From positions 5,219 to 69,218 of the forward strand of contig CAYWFP010000009.1 of NCBI GenBank assembly GCA_964457365.1: DNA of 64,000 bases, read 5' to 3'. This document shows, piece after piece, positions 24,168 to 32,941 of the stretch. Numbering within the stretch: the first letter of the stretch is position 1; each line of letters starts with the position of its first letter. The notes beneath the pieces are model-generated. The model was not told the origin of the DNA, did not search any database, and saw only the letters and a list, made by a program, of their open reading frames with translations. The position numbers and the translations under genes were made by a program. This DNA comes from CAYWFP01 sp964457365 (GTDB taxonomy: Bacteria > Planctomycetota > SZUA-567).

Positions 24168-25504
24168 GGCCTGTCCGCTGAGGGCGTATCCTCGAACCGA
24201 AGCGGCGGCGGCATCTCCGGATCACCGGTGATCCTTTCGATGGTGACGGCCGGATTCTCCTCGCTCTGTTCTTCATCCGGAGGCAACGCCTCCTCTTCGG
24301 GCGTCTCGCGTGCGGGCAGGCGCACGTCGGTGGCGGGCGGTTCCGTATTCCAGTCCTCGCCGCCGTTCATTGTCGAAACCTCGCCGTTCTCCGCCGGTGC
24401 GGGCATGGCCGGTGGCTGCCGACCGCGCAGGATCTCGTCGCGATGTTCAGCCCACCAGACCCGCCAGCGCTCGATGTCCCGACCGAAGTCGCGGCTGGTC
24501 AATCGCCGCAACCCGGTCAACGCCGCGTGGGATTCGTCGGGCGTCAGTTTCTGCCCCAACGCCACGATGAGGAACTCCACCGAAGCGTGCGCGGGATACT
24601 TGCCGATAGCCAGCAGCACCTCGCGACGGATCGCGGGGAAGTTCTTGCATGCCTTGATCAGCACCTCGACGCTATCCGGCTGGCCGATCTTTCCCAGAGC
24701 GACGGCGCATTCGCGCTGCACGACCGTTTCCCGGTCCTCCAGCAACGCTTCCGAGAGCGCCTGGCAGGCACGCGCACTGCCGATCTCCCCGAGCGACCAG
24801 GCCGCCTGGGCGCGTGTCTGCTCGTTCATGTCCTTCAGCAGACGAACTACGAGAAACCCCACGCTCTGATCGTCCCGGCGATGCCCCAGCAGACGGAGAT
24901 ACCCATCAAGCGGATTGACTCCGCTGGCCGCCGATTTCTGCGCCAGTAACAGCGCCTGTTCGTCCTCCAGCGCGGCCAGACTCTCGGCCGCGGCAAAACG
25001 GACCTCCTGCTTCTGGTCGGTCATCAATTCGCGCAGAAACGGAGCGCTCCGATGATCGTGCAGTCTGCCCACCGCCACGGCCACCGCCGCGCGCACGGCC
25101 GCGCGCTCGTTGGTCAACGCCTCGCGCATCGCCGGCAAGGCCATGGTCTCGAGCTGTTTGAGATAGAGATAAGCGTTATCGCGCGTCTCCTGATTCTCGC
25201 TGGCAAGTTGCTGAATCGCCAACAGAATCCGGCTGCGCAGCCTTTTCTTCTGCTCCATCTGCTGCTGCAGCATCAACTCGATGATCTCGTCGGAGACACC
25301 GTTGTTCTTCAGTTCGATCATCGCGTTGGGTGCCAGATCGAACGCGCACTTGGACTTTTTGATCTTGGCCGTGACCAGCGCCTCGCCGATGCCGGCCTTG
25401 AGCATGTTGATCACGTCCTTGTTGTTCAGCGAATTCTCGCTGCTGGCCGCATCGGCCACCGAAGCCCACAACGAAACCACCAGAACCGCACTCAGAATCC
25501 GCAT
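24164..25504 (-). CDS. Exported HEAT-repeat protein
   Basis: 446 aa from ATG 25504 (GGGGGA upstream). Signal peptide about 1-19 (VVSLWASVADA). Residues 25-75 match a short DUF-type module seen before HEAT repeats (NKDVINMLKAGIGEALVTAK, NNGVSDEIIELML). HEAT/armadillo-type repeats occupy 80-320 (YLKQLETMALPAMREALTNE, RAAVRAAVAVAVGRLHDHRS, VRFAAAESLAALEDEQALL, ARAQAAWSLGEIG, RECAVALGKIGQP, IRREVLLAIGKYP). The acidic Pro-rich tail is disordered. Coupled to the SAM adenosyltransferase gene. Confidence 0.8.
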   Translation of the reverse strand: MRILSAVLVVSLWASVADAASSENSLNNKDVINMLKAGIGEALVTAKIKKSKCAFDLAPNAMIELKNNGVSDEIIELMLQQQMEQKKRLRSRILLAIQQLASENQETRDNAYLYLKQLETMALPAMREALTNERAAVRAAVAVAVGRLHDHRSAPFLRELMTDQKQEVRFAAAESLAALEDEQALLLAQKSAASGVNPLDGYLRLLGHRRDDQSVGFLVVRLLKDMNEQTRAQAAWSLGEIGSARACQALSEALLEDRETVVQRECAVALGKIGQPDSVEVLIKACKNFPAIRREVLLAIGKYPAHASVEFLIVALGQKLTPDESHAALTGLRRLTSRDFGRDIERWRVWWAEHRDEILRGRQPPAMPAPAENGEVSTMNGGEDWNTEPPATDVRLPARETPEEEALPPDEEQSEENPAVTIERITGDPEMPPPLRFEDTPSADRP

Positions 25505-25694
25505 AGAAATCCCCCGTCCGCGCATGTCGTGCGAAGTGAAAATACAAGCCTATCTCACAGAATGATATGAATTTACATTACGCAGTCAACTTTTTTCGAA
25601 GGATTGCGTTACAGATTCCGTGCTACTCGTCCTGATACGGTATCCTCTCCGGGGGCGTTCCTTCGGCACCATCCGGTTCCGCAACGGAAGCGGA

Positions 25695-25724
25695 GTTGAC
25701 GCCGGCGGTTTTCGGCGCTACAGT
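25695..25724 (+). promoter_or_regulatory. Promoter for the PHP phosphoesterase, possibly producing a leaderless mRNA
   Basis: TTGACG (25695-25700), 18 bp, TACAGT (25719-25724). Transcription would start close to the ATG at 25732. No ribosome binding site precedes that codon. Confidence 0.45.
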
Positions 25725-25731
25725 GCAACCG

Positions 25732-26547
25732 ATGAACATCGACTGCGACCTGCACATCCACACGATCTACAGCGGCCACAGCAGCACGGACATGAGCGTG
25801 GGCGCCATCGTCCACGACGCGGTCGAGAAAGGGCTGCGACGGATCGTCATTCTCGAACACGTCCCGAACATCCCCGCCGACTGCCCCAAGGTTATCGCCG
25901 GCGAGATGCACGCGGCCACTCGAACCCAGATCGACGCCATTGCCGCGGAGGTCGACTATTGGCGCGGACGCGTGCCGCTGGAGATCCTCCTCGGCGCAGA
26001 GGTCGATGCCGATCCGCACTTGCAGGACGGAACGCTGCTACTGAAAGACCTCGACGGTATCGATATCATCCTCGCGGCGACGCATTTTCTCCCCGACGTC
26101 TCGGCCGTCTGGTTCCAGTCGCCGCCGGTGAACGACCGCGAGAAACGCATTCGCCTCTTCGAGGACTGGCTGTCCTGGATCAAGAAGGTGGCGCGCAATC
26201 CGCACGTCGACGTATTGGCCCATCCGGGGGTGGAACTTGCGACCATGAGCGTCATCCCCGCTTTCGTCGATGACGCGCTTTCCGGGATGGAGGAGTTGCT
26301 CCGGGCGTGTCTGCAGGGGGATACCGCCTTCGAACTCAACGAGTCGATCGCCTTCAAACTCGGCAGCGCGCAGGCCGAGACCTATGTCGACGTGATCGCC
26401 CTGGCGCGCGACCTGGGCGTGAAGATCAGCCCCGCCAGCGACGCGCACCAACTCTCGCGCGTGGGGGCGTTTCCGTGGAGCAACAGCGTGGGCACCCGAC
26501 TGAACCTGACGGAGGGGCATTTCTTCCGTCCGGCGATGGCGATTTGA
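25732..26547 (+). CDS. PHP-domain phosphoesterase (histidinol-phosphatase-like)
   Basis: 271 aa. The N-terminal DLHIHTIYSGHSSTDMS contains the HxH motif, followed by ILEHVPNIP (E/H), LLGAEVD, LAATHFLP, LAHPGVEL and the C-terminal DAHQ. These are the metal-binding positions of PHP phosphoesterases. The substrate is unknown; histidinol phosphatase HisK and nucleotide phosphatases share this fold. The start at 25732 directly precedes the PHP motif and fits the promoter position. adk follows about 100 bp downstream with its own promoter. Confidence 0.85.
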   Translation: MNIDCDLHIHTIYSGHSSTDMSVGAIVHDAVEKGLRRIVILEHVPNIPADCPKVIAGEMHAATRTQIDAIAAEVDYWRGRVPLEILLGAEVDADPHLQDGTLLLKDLDGIDIILAATHFLPDVSAVWFQSPPVNDREKRIRLFEDWLSWIKKVARNPHVDVLAHPGVELATMSVIPAFVDDALSGMEELLRACLQGDTAFELNESIAFKLGSAQAETYVDVIALARDLGVKISPASDAHQLSRVGAFPWSNSVGTRLNLTEGHFFRPAMAI

Positions 26548-26572
26548 CGGCATTGCGCTGCCGCGCTAGGAT
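26544..26572 (+). promoter_or_regulatory. Promoter for adk
   Basis: TTGACG (26544-26549), 17 bp, TAGGAT (26567-26572). The -35 box overlaps the stop codon of the PHP gene. Confidence 0.6.
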
Positions 26573-26649
26573 ACACCGCTTCGGAGCCACCCGACAGGCC
26601 GGGCGACACGCGTCCCGGCGTTTACCGGATTTTACCCGAAGGAGAGACG

Positions 26650-27312
26650 ATGAGACTGATTCTTCTGGGCCCGCCCGGCGCGGGCAAAGGCACGCAGGCC
26701 AAGTTCATCTGCGAGCGCTTCGACATCCCGCAGATCTCCACCGGCGACATGTTGCGCGCGGCCATCGCCGCCGGCACCGAGCTCGGCAAGGCGGCAAAGA
26801 AGGTGATGGACGCGGGCGAACTCGTCAGCGACGACATCATTATCGGCCTGGTCAAGGAACGCATCGCGCAACCCGACTGCGCCAACGGCTTCCTCTTCGA
26901 CGGCTTCCCGCGCACCCAGGCGCAGGCGGAGGCCACTACCGCCGCGGGCGTGGTCATCGACGCGGTTGTCGAGATCGACGTCCCCGACAACGAGATCGTC
27001 AAGCGCCTTTCGGGGCGGCGCATCCACCAGCCCTCGGGGCGGACCTACCACGTCGAGTACAACCCGCCGAAGATCGAGGGCAAGGACGACGAGACCGGCG
27101 AGTCGCTGATCCAGCGCGACGACGACCGCGAGGAGACTATCCGCAACCGCCTGGAACAGTACCACAAGCAGACGCAGGTGCTGACGGAGTATTACGGCAA
27201 CATGGCCGGCCAGGGCGAGGCGCCGCCGCCGCAGTATATCCGCGTCGACGGCACGCAGTCTATCGACGCGATCAAAAGCGAGATCATCGCCGCGCTGGAA
27301 AAGCTCGGGTAA
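26650..27312 (+). CDS. adk: Adenylate kinase
   Basis: 220 aa, the long-LID form. Interconverts ATP+AMP and 2 ADP. P-loop GPPGAGKGTQAKF, AMP-binding ISTGDMLRAAI, FDGFPRTQAQA, the LID segment RRIHQPSGRTYHVEYNPPK without zinc-binding cysteines, and RDDDREETIRNRL. AAGGAGAG precedes the ATG. The interrupted yhcH gene lies 31 bp downstream and may share the transcript. Confidence 0.97.
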   Translation: MRLILLGPPGAGKGTQAKFICERFDIPQISTGDMLRAAIAAGTELGKAAKKVMDAGELVSDDIIIGLVKERIAQPDCANGFLFDGFPRTQAQAEATTAAGVVIDAVVEIDVPDNEIVKRLSGRRIHQPSGRTYHVEYNPPKIEGKDDETGESLIQRDDDREETIRNRLEQYHKQTQVLTEYYGNMAGQGEAPPPQYIRVDGTQSIDAIKSEIIAALEKLG

Positions 27313-27343
27313 GTCTCGACCGCTGCCGTCATGGGAAGAGCGC

Positions 27344-27793
27344 GTGATTCTCGATTGCCTTACGCAGATAGAGCGCTACCGTAGCTTGCATCCGGGCATC
27401 GCCATGGCAGGGGACTGGCTGGCGCGATCGAATCTGAGCGACCTCGCCGTCGGGCGGCACGAAATCGACGGCGAGCGGCTGTACGCCACCTTGATCGATG
27501 CGCCGGGCAAGGAGAGTGCGCGACTCGAAGCGCATCGGCGTTACATCGATATCTAGCTCGCTCTCGCAGGCGTCGACGTCATCGGATGGAAACCGCTGGC
27601 CGATTGCCATGACACCGAGGACGAATACGACGAGGAGAAGGACCTGATCTTCTTCGGCGACGAGCCCGGCGCCTGGCTTGCCGTCGCGCCGGGTCAATTC
27701 GCACTCCTCTTCCCCGAAGACGCGCACGCGCCGATGGCCACGCCGGAGCATCTGCGCAAGCTCGTGCTCAAAATCCGGCTGGACTGGGATTAG
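27344..27793 (+). pseudogene. YhcH/YjgK/YiaL-family gene interrupted by one amber codon
   Basis: Read through the TAG at 27554-27556 this is a complete 149-codon gene, the normal size for the YhcH/EbgC cupin-like family (linked to sialic acid and other sugar catabolism). Before the stop: GRHEIDGERLYATLIDA and EAHRRYIDI. After it, in the same frame: LALAGVDVIGWKPL, FFGDEPGAWLAVAPGQFALLFPEDAHAP. Homologues have Gln in this place (YIDIQ), so a single CAG-to-TAG change explains the lesion. Product, if any, is a 70-aa fragment. A sequencing error is the alternative. Its stop overlaps the convergent amidase stop. Confidence 0.85.
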
Positions 27794-28830
27794 TTTTCGG
27801 CAAGGTAATCGATCACGCCCGCGGCGATGGCTTCGGCGATGCGTTGGCGGTACGCCGGCGAGCCGAGTTTGCGCGCGGTGGCACGGTCGGTAAGAAAGCC
27901 GATCTCGGTGAGAATGGCCGGACCGAAGTAGGTCTCGCGCAGCACCGCGTAGTTGGCCTCCTTGACGCGGCGGTCCTTCTCCCCGAGGCGATGCACTAGT
28001 TCCGTCTGCACGCTCCGGGCGAGCCGGCGGCTGTCGCTGCGGGCGGCACCGCTCATCCGGCGGATCCGCTGCCGCGCCTGGGTAGCGGGGAGGGTCGCGC
28101 TGCCGGCGGCGGTCTTCTCCTCGATGACGTAATCGGCCAGCGCGGTCTTGACGCGGTAATCCTCGCTGACATTCCCCTCGAGCACGAAGGTCTCCACGCC
28201 CTGCGCGCCGCTGTGGCCGCGAACGCCGTCGGAGTTGGCGTGGATCGAGATCATCAACGCGCCCGGTTGCCGGTTGGCGATACGGCTGCGCTCCTCGAGC
28301 GTCAGAAACGTGTCGTCCGAACGCGTCAGCTTCACCGTCAATCCGCGTCCGCGCAGCAGCTTGGCCGCCCGCTTGGCCACGTCCAGGACCACCGTCTTCT
28401 CTTGCAGTCCGTGCGCCACCGCCCCGCTGTCGCGGCCGCCGTGCCCCGGGTCGAGAATAACAACCCCTCCGTCCGCGCGTCGACGTTTCAGGCTTTCGGG
28501 CACGACCTTGAGCGCCGCCTTCGAGAGCCACAACTGCCCGCCGCGCATCGCCGGCGCGAACGGCAGTACTATCCGACGACCGTTGCAATAAGCCGTGGTC
28601 AGGCCCGGAATCAACGTCAGCTCGACTCCCTCGCCTGTAAGCACATAGCGTCCGCTCGCCGGATCCGAGGTCAGTTCGAGCCGGTACGTATCTGTCAGTT
28701 CTTGTAACGAGATCCCGTCCTCCTGTCCCGGCGAGGCAGGACTGACCACCGGCGGGGCGCCGCGTCGGCAACCGCAGAAGGGGAGGACGGACAGGAGAAT
28801 CAGCAGCGGCAAGGCAGAGCGGTAGTTCAC
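27790..28830 (-). CDS. N-acetylmuramoyl-L-alanine amidase (Amidase_3)
   Basis: 346 aa from GTG 28830 (GAGGA upstream). The N-terminus is a signal/lipoprotein-like segment (LLSVLPFCGC). Residues 35-110 resemble a copper-amine-oxidase-like N-terminal domain (GVELTLIPGLTTAYCNGRRI). The catalytic domain at 120-345 has ILDPGHGGRDSGA, LQEKTVVLDVA and MISIHANSD (zinc ligands His, Glu, His) and LTEIGFLTD with the catalytic Glu. It cleaves the MurNAc-L-Ala bond during cell separation or wall turnover. An insertion containing EKTAAGSATLPATQARQRI lies between the last zinc ligand and the catalytic Glu. Follows pfkB and gltX on the same strand. Confidence 0.92.
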   Translation of the reverse strand: MNYRSALPLLILLSVLPFCGCRRGAPPVVSPASPGQEDGISLQELTDTYRLELTSDPASGRYVLTGEGVELTLIPGLTTAYCNGRRIVLPFAPAMRGGQLWLSKAALKVVPESLKRRRADGGVVILDPGHGGRDSGAVAHGLQEKTVVLDVAKRAAKLLRGRGLTVKLTRSDDTFLTLEERSRIANRQPGALMISIHANSDGVRGHSGAQGVETFVLEGNVSEDYRVKTALADYVIEEKTAAGSATLPATQARQRIRRMSGAARSDSRRLARSVQTELVHRLGEKDRRVKEANYAVLRETYFGPAILTEIGFLTDRATARKLGSPAYRQRIAEAIAAGVIDYLAEN

Positions 28831-28947
28831 GCCGGTTTCCTCGGGGAAACGGAAAGAGCCGGGAGCAAGCTTCCGACTCTCTACTTATCGGTTTTTCCGG
28901 GTGTCTTTCGCTCCGATTCGCCGCAATCCCGATCGGAAAACGGTGCG

Positions 28948-29859
28948 CTATCCCGGCACCCGCATCATGTGGACCAATTCCAGCACCCGTTCGGTCAACT
29001 CCGCGTCCTCGAGCTGCCGCAACCGATCGAGCGATACCCCTTCGCAGGCGAAGCTGGCGATGGCCGCGCCATGAACGACCGCCTGGCGCAGGTTGTCGGT
29101 GTTGGTCTTGCCGTTGGCGGCGAGATAGCCCATAAAGCCGGCGGCGAAACTGTCGCCCGCGCCGGTCGGGTCGAGCACGGTTTTCAACGGATACGCCGGG
29201 AACGGCCAGATGCCGTCCTGGGTGAAGAGCAACCCGCCGTGCTCGCCCTTCTTGACCACCGCGAAGCGCGGGCCCATCCCCAGCAACCGTTCGCCGCCGT
29301 GGACCAAGTTGCGCTCGCCGGTGAGCAGTTTCACCTCGCTGTCGTTGACGATCACGCCGTCGCACCGCTTGAACACCTCCAACAGAGCTTCGCGTTCGGT
29401 CTCGATGTAGAACTCGATGGTATCGAAGACCACAAAAGGTTTCTTCGCCATCTGGTCGAGTACTTTCATCTGCAGTTGCGGCTGCGCGCAGGCCAGAAAG
29501 ACGTACTCGGTCTCGCGGTAGCTTTCCGGCAATTTCGGATCGAACTCGCCGAGGACGCCGAATTGCAGGTCGTCGGTGGTGCGATCGTTCATGTCCTCGG
29601 CATAGGTACCGGCCCAGCGGAAGGTCTGGCCGCCGTGAACGACCTCCAGCCCCTTGGTGTCGATGCGGCGGCCTTCGAGCAGGGTGATGTATTTCTGCGG
29701 AAAGTCCGAACCGACCACCCCGACCAGGCGGACGTCGGTGAGATAGCTCGCGGCATACGAAAAATACGAGCAACTCCCTCCGAGCACGTCCTTGTACTCC
29801 TTGTCTTCGGGGGTGCGGATGGTATCCAGAGCGATGGAGCCGACTACGAGCAGTGACAT
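28948..29859 (-). CDS. PfkB-family carbohydrate kinase
   Basis: 303 aa. MSLLVVGSIALDTIRTPEDK and LGGSCSYFSYAASYL form the N-terminal substrate region. DPTGAGDSFAAGFMGYLA is the anion hole and catalytic-base Asp. ATP and a small sugar or nucleoside are the expected substrates. Ribokinase, adenosine kinase and fructokinase branches cannot be separated by eye. AAAGGAGATCC precedes the ATG. It starts 30 bp after gltX, which suggests one transcript gltX-pfkB-amidase. Confidence 0.9.
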   Translation of the reverse strand: MSLLVVGSIALDTIRTPEDKEYKDVLGGSCSYFSYAASYLTDVRLVGVVGSDFPQKYITLLEGRRIDTKGLEVVHGGQTFRWAGTYAEDMNDRTTDDLQFGVLGEFDPKLPESYRETEYVFLACAQPQLQMKVLDQMAKKPFVVFDTIEFYIETEREALLEVFKRCDGVIVNDSEVKLLTGERNLVHGGERLLGMGPRFAVVKKGEHGGLLFTQDGIWPFPAYPLKTVLDPTGAGDSFAAGFMGYLAANGKTNTDNLRQAVVHGAAIASFACEGVSLDRLRQLEDAELTERVLELVHMMRVPG

Positions 29860-29889
29860 GGATCTCCTTTCATGATTATCTGTTTACGA

Positions 29890-31521
29890 TCACGCCTGCG
29901 GATCGACGGTCGCCAGCGCCTCCTCGATACGCCGCAGCGTCCGGGCCTTTCCCAGCAGGCAGAGCGTCTCCCAGATCCCAGCCGAAACGGTACCGCCGGT
30001 GCAGGCCACCCGAAGCGGTTGGGCGACGTCGCCCATCTTCAACGCGCCGCTCTCGGCAAAGGCGGTGATCACGCGTTCGAGAATATCCTCCGTCCAAGGT
30101 TCGATTTCCCGCAGCACCGGCAGGATCTCGTGCAGCACCTTCAGCCCCGCGCCGTCCTTCTTGAGCAGCACCTTCTTGATCGCCTTCTCCTGCAGTTGGA
30201 TCGACTCGCCGAAGAAGTAACGCGTGTTCTCGACGAACTGCGGGACAGTCGGCATCTTCTCGCGCTGGCGCTCCAGGTCGGCCAGTCGTTGCAGCCACGC
30301 GTCGTCGAGTTCGGCCTCGGCCACGCCGTCGCGCCGCAACGCCTCGCGCACCAGCGGCAGCAACTCAGCGCCGGCCATGCGCATGAGGTACTGCCCGTTC
30401 ATCCATTCGAGCTTCTCGGGATTCATCTGCGCAGGTGAGGCGTTGACGCGCGCGAGGTCGAAGGCCTCGACCAGCTCCTCGCGAGTCATGATCTCCCGGT
30501 CGTCCCCGGGCGACCACCCGCAGAGAGCGAGGAAATTGAAGAGGCAGGCCGGCAGGATGCCTTTTTCGCGGAAGTCGCCGACATACGCGTCGCCGTCGCG
30601 CTTGGAATAGGGTTTTCCCTTCTGGTTGACGATCATGGGAAAATGTCCGTACCGCGGTGGCGTCTCGCCGAACGCCTTGTAGAGGAAGAGATGCCGGCAG
30701 GTGTTGTCGACGTGGTCGTTGCCACGAAGAATGTGCGTGATCTTCATGGTGATGTCGTCGCAGACATTGGCCAAATGAAAGACCGGCGAACCGTCGGAGC
30801 GGACGATGACCAGGTCGCGCAGGCTGTCGAGCGGCTTCTCCAGCCGTCCGAGCACCATGTCGTCGAAGTAGACGTAGCGCCGCTTGAACTCGATACGGCC
30901 GACCCGGCGCTCGAAAACCTCGTGCACGTCGATGCCCTCGGCGGCGGTCTCGCCGGCATCGTCCTTGGCCTTGCGCATCAGCGCGGCGCCGTCGTGCACC
31001 TCCACGTCCTCGAGGTGAAATTTCAGTCCCGCCAGCGCGTTCCAGTTCATCGGCTCGGCGAAGCTCTGCCCCGATTTCCTGGAATAGGTGGTGTGAACCA
31101 GCGCCGTCTTCGTCGCGACCAAATCCCCCTGGCTGACGTCGAGGCTTACCGTCTCGCGCGGTTCGGTGACAAAGGACGGATCGAAGAGCGCCTCGGCCAG
31201 ATGCAGTACCACCGGCCCGTCCGCTCCCAGTCGCCGGGCGAACCCCTTATCCTGCAGATAGGCGACCGATTTGCGGTGCCGCTCGATCTCCCGGCTCTGA
31301 TAAAGCGGCTCCTCGTCGCAGTCGATCCCGAGCCACTCCAGAGCCTGCAGCAGCGTCTCGATCGCCTGCGGTGTCGAGCGTTCGAGATCGGTATCCTCGA
31401 TCCGGAGCAGAAAGGCACCGCTTTCGTGACGCGCGAAGATCCAGTTGAAAATGGCAACGCGGATATTGCCGATGTGAACCTGCCCCGTGGGGCTGGGCGC
31501 GAAACGAACGCGCACGCTCAT
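29890..31521 (-). CDS. gltX: Glutamyl-tRNA synthetase with altered connecting domain
   Basis: 543 aa, longer than the usual 470-490. Charges tRNA-Glu (or tRNA-Gln before transamidation). The class I signatures are FAPSPTGQVHIGNIR and KPYSKRDGD (KMSKS equivalent; LSKRxGD is usual). RGNDHVDNTCRH replaces the common RGEDHxxNTPRQ. In the region around residues 95-185, the familiar Cys-containing hairpin (CYCT/CR type) is missing. Instead there is an unfamiliar segment with HTTYSRKSGQSFAEPMN and KFHLEDVEVHDGAALMRKAK. Core and anticodon-binding parts look intact. GGGAG fixes the ATG at 31521. Non-discriminating specificity is possible. Confidence 0.93.
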   Translation of the reverse strand: MSVRVRFAPSPTGQVHIGNIRVAIFNWIFARHESGAFLLRIEDTDLERSTPQAIETLLQALEWLGIDCDEEPLYQSREIERHRKSVAYLQDKGFARRLGADGPVVLHLAEALFDPSFVTEPRETVSLDVSQGDLVATKTALVHTTYSRKSGQSFAEPMNWNALAGLKFHLEDVEVHDGAALMRKAKDDAGETAAEGIDVHEVFERRVGRIEFKRRYVYFDDMVLGRLEKPLDSLRDLVIVRSDGSPVFHLANVCDDITMKITHILRGNDHVDNTCRHLFLYKAFGETPPRYGHFPMIVNQKGKPYSKRDGDAYVGDFREKGILPACLFNFLALCGWSPGDDREIMTREELVEAFDLARVNASPAQMNPEKLEWMNGQYLMRMAGAELLPLVREALRRDGVAEAELDDAWLQRLADLERQREKMPTVPQFVENTRYFFGESIQLQEKAIKKVLLKKDGAGLKVLHEILPVLREIEPWTEDILERVITAFAESGALKMGDVAQPLRVACTGGTVSAGIWETLCLLGKARTLRRIEEALATVDPQA

Positions 31522-31806
31522 ATGCATCTCCCGGAAACAAGGGCAATTTCGCAAATGCCGCAGAACTCGATCATATGGATCTGACGTTTCCTGTCCACCC
31601 CAAAGCCGTTTGCAGCACAAGCCCGAGGGCGACAAGGAGTTGCGTATGCGCCCGGTGTTGACCGCACTACATATGGTATTCGGCGGAAAAAGCGGCGGCA
31701 TATCCCGTATTTTCTTCAAGGGTTCGTCCGGGCGCGACGATAGACAAAAAGGCCGTTCGTTAGGCGGGCGGCAAGCGAAGACACCTGGCCACCGGAAGGA
31801 GCGAAG

Positions 31807-32049
31807 ATGCCGCAGGTGATTCTCTGGACTCAAAACGATTGTCCCTTGTGCGAGCGCGTGAAAGCCTACTACGGCGCGGGCAACTACACCGAGAAGAACG
31901 TGCTTGAGCTCGTCAGCGGGGACGAGCCCAACGACGAAGCGATGGCGCAGCTGGCCATGCAGGACATGCAGTTGCCGTTGATCCAGATCGGCGAGACGTT
32001 CGCCGATGTCAACGAAATCCTGGCCAAGGCCGAAAGCGACGCCGCCTGA
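31807..32049 (+). CDS. Glutaredoxin-like protein
   Basis: 80 aa. A thioredoxin-fold mini protein with redox motif CPLC in TQNDCPLCERVKAYYG and the cis-proline region MQLPLIQIG, as in NrdH/glutaredoxin. Such proteins reduce disulfides or carry iron-sulfur clusters. AAGGAGCG precedes the ATG. The 285-bp divergent gap to gltX (31522-31806) holds no other gene I can support. Confidence 0.82.
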   Translation: MPQVILWTQNDCPLCERVKAYYGAGNYTEKNVLELVSGDEPNDEAMAQLAMQDMQLPLIQIGETFADVNEILAKAESDAA

Positions 32050-32072
32050 CTGCGGTCTAACCTGAAAATCGC

Positions 32073-32100
32073 TTGACCGCCGCGTCGACGGCTCTAGGCT
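32073..32100 (+). promoter_or_regulatory. Promoter for the HAD phosphatase
   Basis: TTGACC (32073-32078), 16 bp, TAGGCT (32095-32100), about 32 bp before the start codon at 32133. Confidence 0.45.
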
Positions 32101-32132
32101 AGTGGAACGGACAATCCGTGCAGGAGCCCTTC

Positions 32133-32867
32133 ATGGCCAAGCGTCCCTTGCGCGCCCTTTTCCTCGACGTGGACGACACCGTCTACAGCATCACCGAGTT
32201 CGCCCAGGCCGCCCGCCGCAACGCCATCCGCGCCATGATCGACGCAGGCGTCAATATGGAAGAAGGCGCTCTGATGAACGAACTCGAGGAGGTGATCTCC
32301 GAGTTCAGTTCCAACCACGAGCACCACTTCGACAAGTTGATCTGCCGCCTGCCGCCGGAAGTCTACGCGGGCCAATCGCCGTTGATCCTCGTTGCCGCGG
32401 GAGTGGTGGCCTATCACCAGACCAAGTTCCGCGAGTTCGCTCCGTACGAGGACGCGATCGAGGTTCTACGCATCCTCAAGGATCGCGGTCTGCTGCTGGG
32501 GATCATCACCGCCGGCGTGGCGATCAAGCAGGCCGAGAAGATCTACCGCCTGGGATTGCACAAACTCGTCTGTCCCACATACATTTACATCACCGACCTG
32601 CTGGGCATCAACAAGACCAATCCGAAGATCTTCCTGCGCGCCTGCCGCGAAGCCGGGGCCGAACCGCGCGAATGCATGTACGCAGGCGACAACCCCAGCG
32701 TCGACGTGGACGTTCCGGGCGAATGCGGCTTATATACCGTGCTCAGCCGCCGCAGCGGCAAATACATGGGCATCGAACCGGACCGGACTCCCGATCACGT
32801 AGTGCATAACTTCTACGATCTTCTCGAAATCATCGACCAGGATTATCAGATCGCTCCCCGCCGGTAG
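32133..32867 (+). CDS. HAD-superfamily hydrolase
   Basis: 244 aa. Motif I FLDVDDTVY (nucleophile Asp), motif II GIITAG, motif III Lys in INKTNPKIF and motif IV MYAGDNPSVDVDV are all in place, so a functional phosphatase is expected. The cap is helical (subclass I, about 20-90). The arrangement resembles the TIGR02253-type pyrimidine or sugar phosphate phosphatases. The start was set at the ATG 6 nt after CAGGAG; a GTG at 32118 overlaps that site. Substrate not predictable. Confidence 0.85.
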   Translation: MAKRPLRALFLDVDDTVYSITEFAQAARRNAIRAMIDAGVNMEEGALMNELEEVISEFSSNHEHHFDKLICRLPPEVYAGQSPLILVAAGVVAYHQTKFREFAPYEDAIEVLRILKDRGLLLGIITAGVAIKQAEKIYRLGLHKLVCPTYIYITDLLGINKTNPKIFLRACREAGAEPRECMYAGDNPSVDVDVPGECGLYTVLSRRSGKYMGIEPDRTPDHVVHNFYDLLEIIDQDYQIAPRR

Positions 32868-32879
32868 CCGGCTTTCCCC

Positions 32880-32909
32880 TTGCTCCCGCGACCGCCTCTC
32901 TGCTAGGAT
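32880..32909 (+). promoter_or_regulatory. Promoter for the Memo-family gene
   Basis: TTGCTC (32880-32885), 18 bp, TAGGAT (32904-32909), about 32 bp before the start codon. Confidence 0.4.
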
Positions 32910-32941
32910 GAATCGGTCAGTCGCGGAAGAAGGAAACGGCG

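Noticed and set aside
27554..27556. Amber codon as pyrrolysine or programmed read-through
   Set aside because: No pyl genes or downstream element are visible, and family members have Gln here, so a point mutation or sequencing error is simpler.
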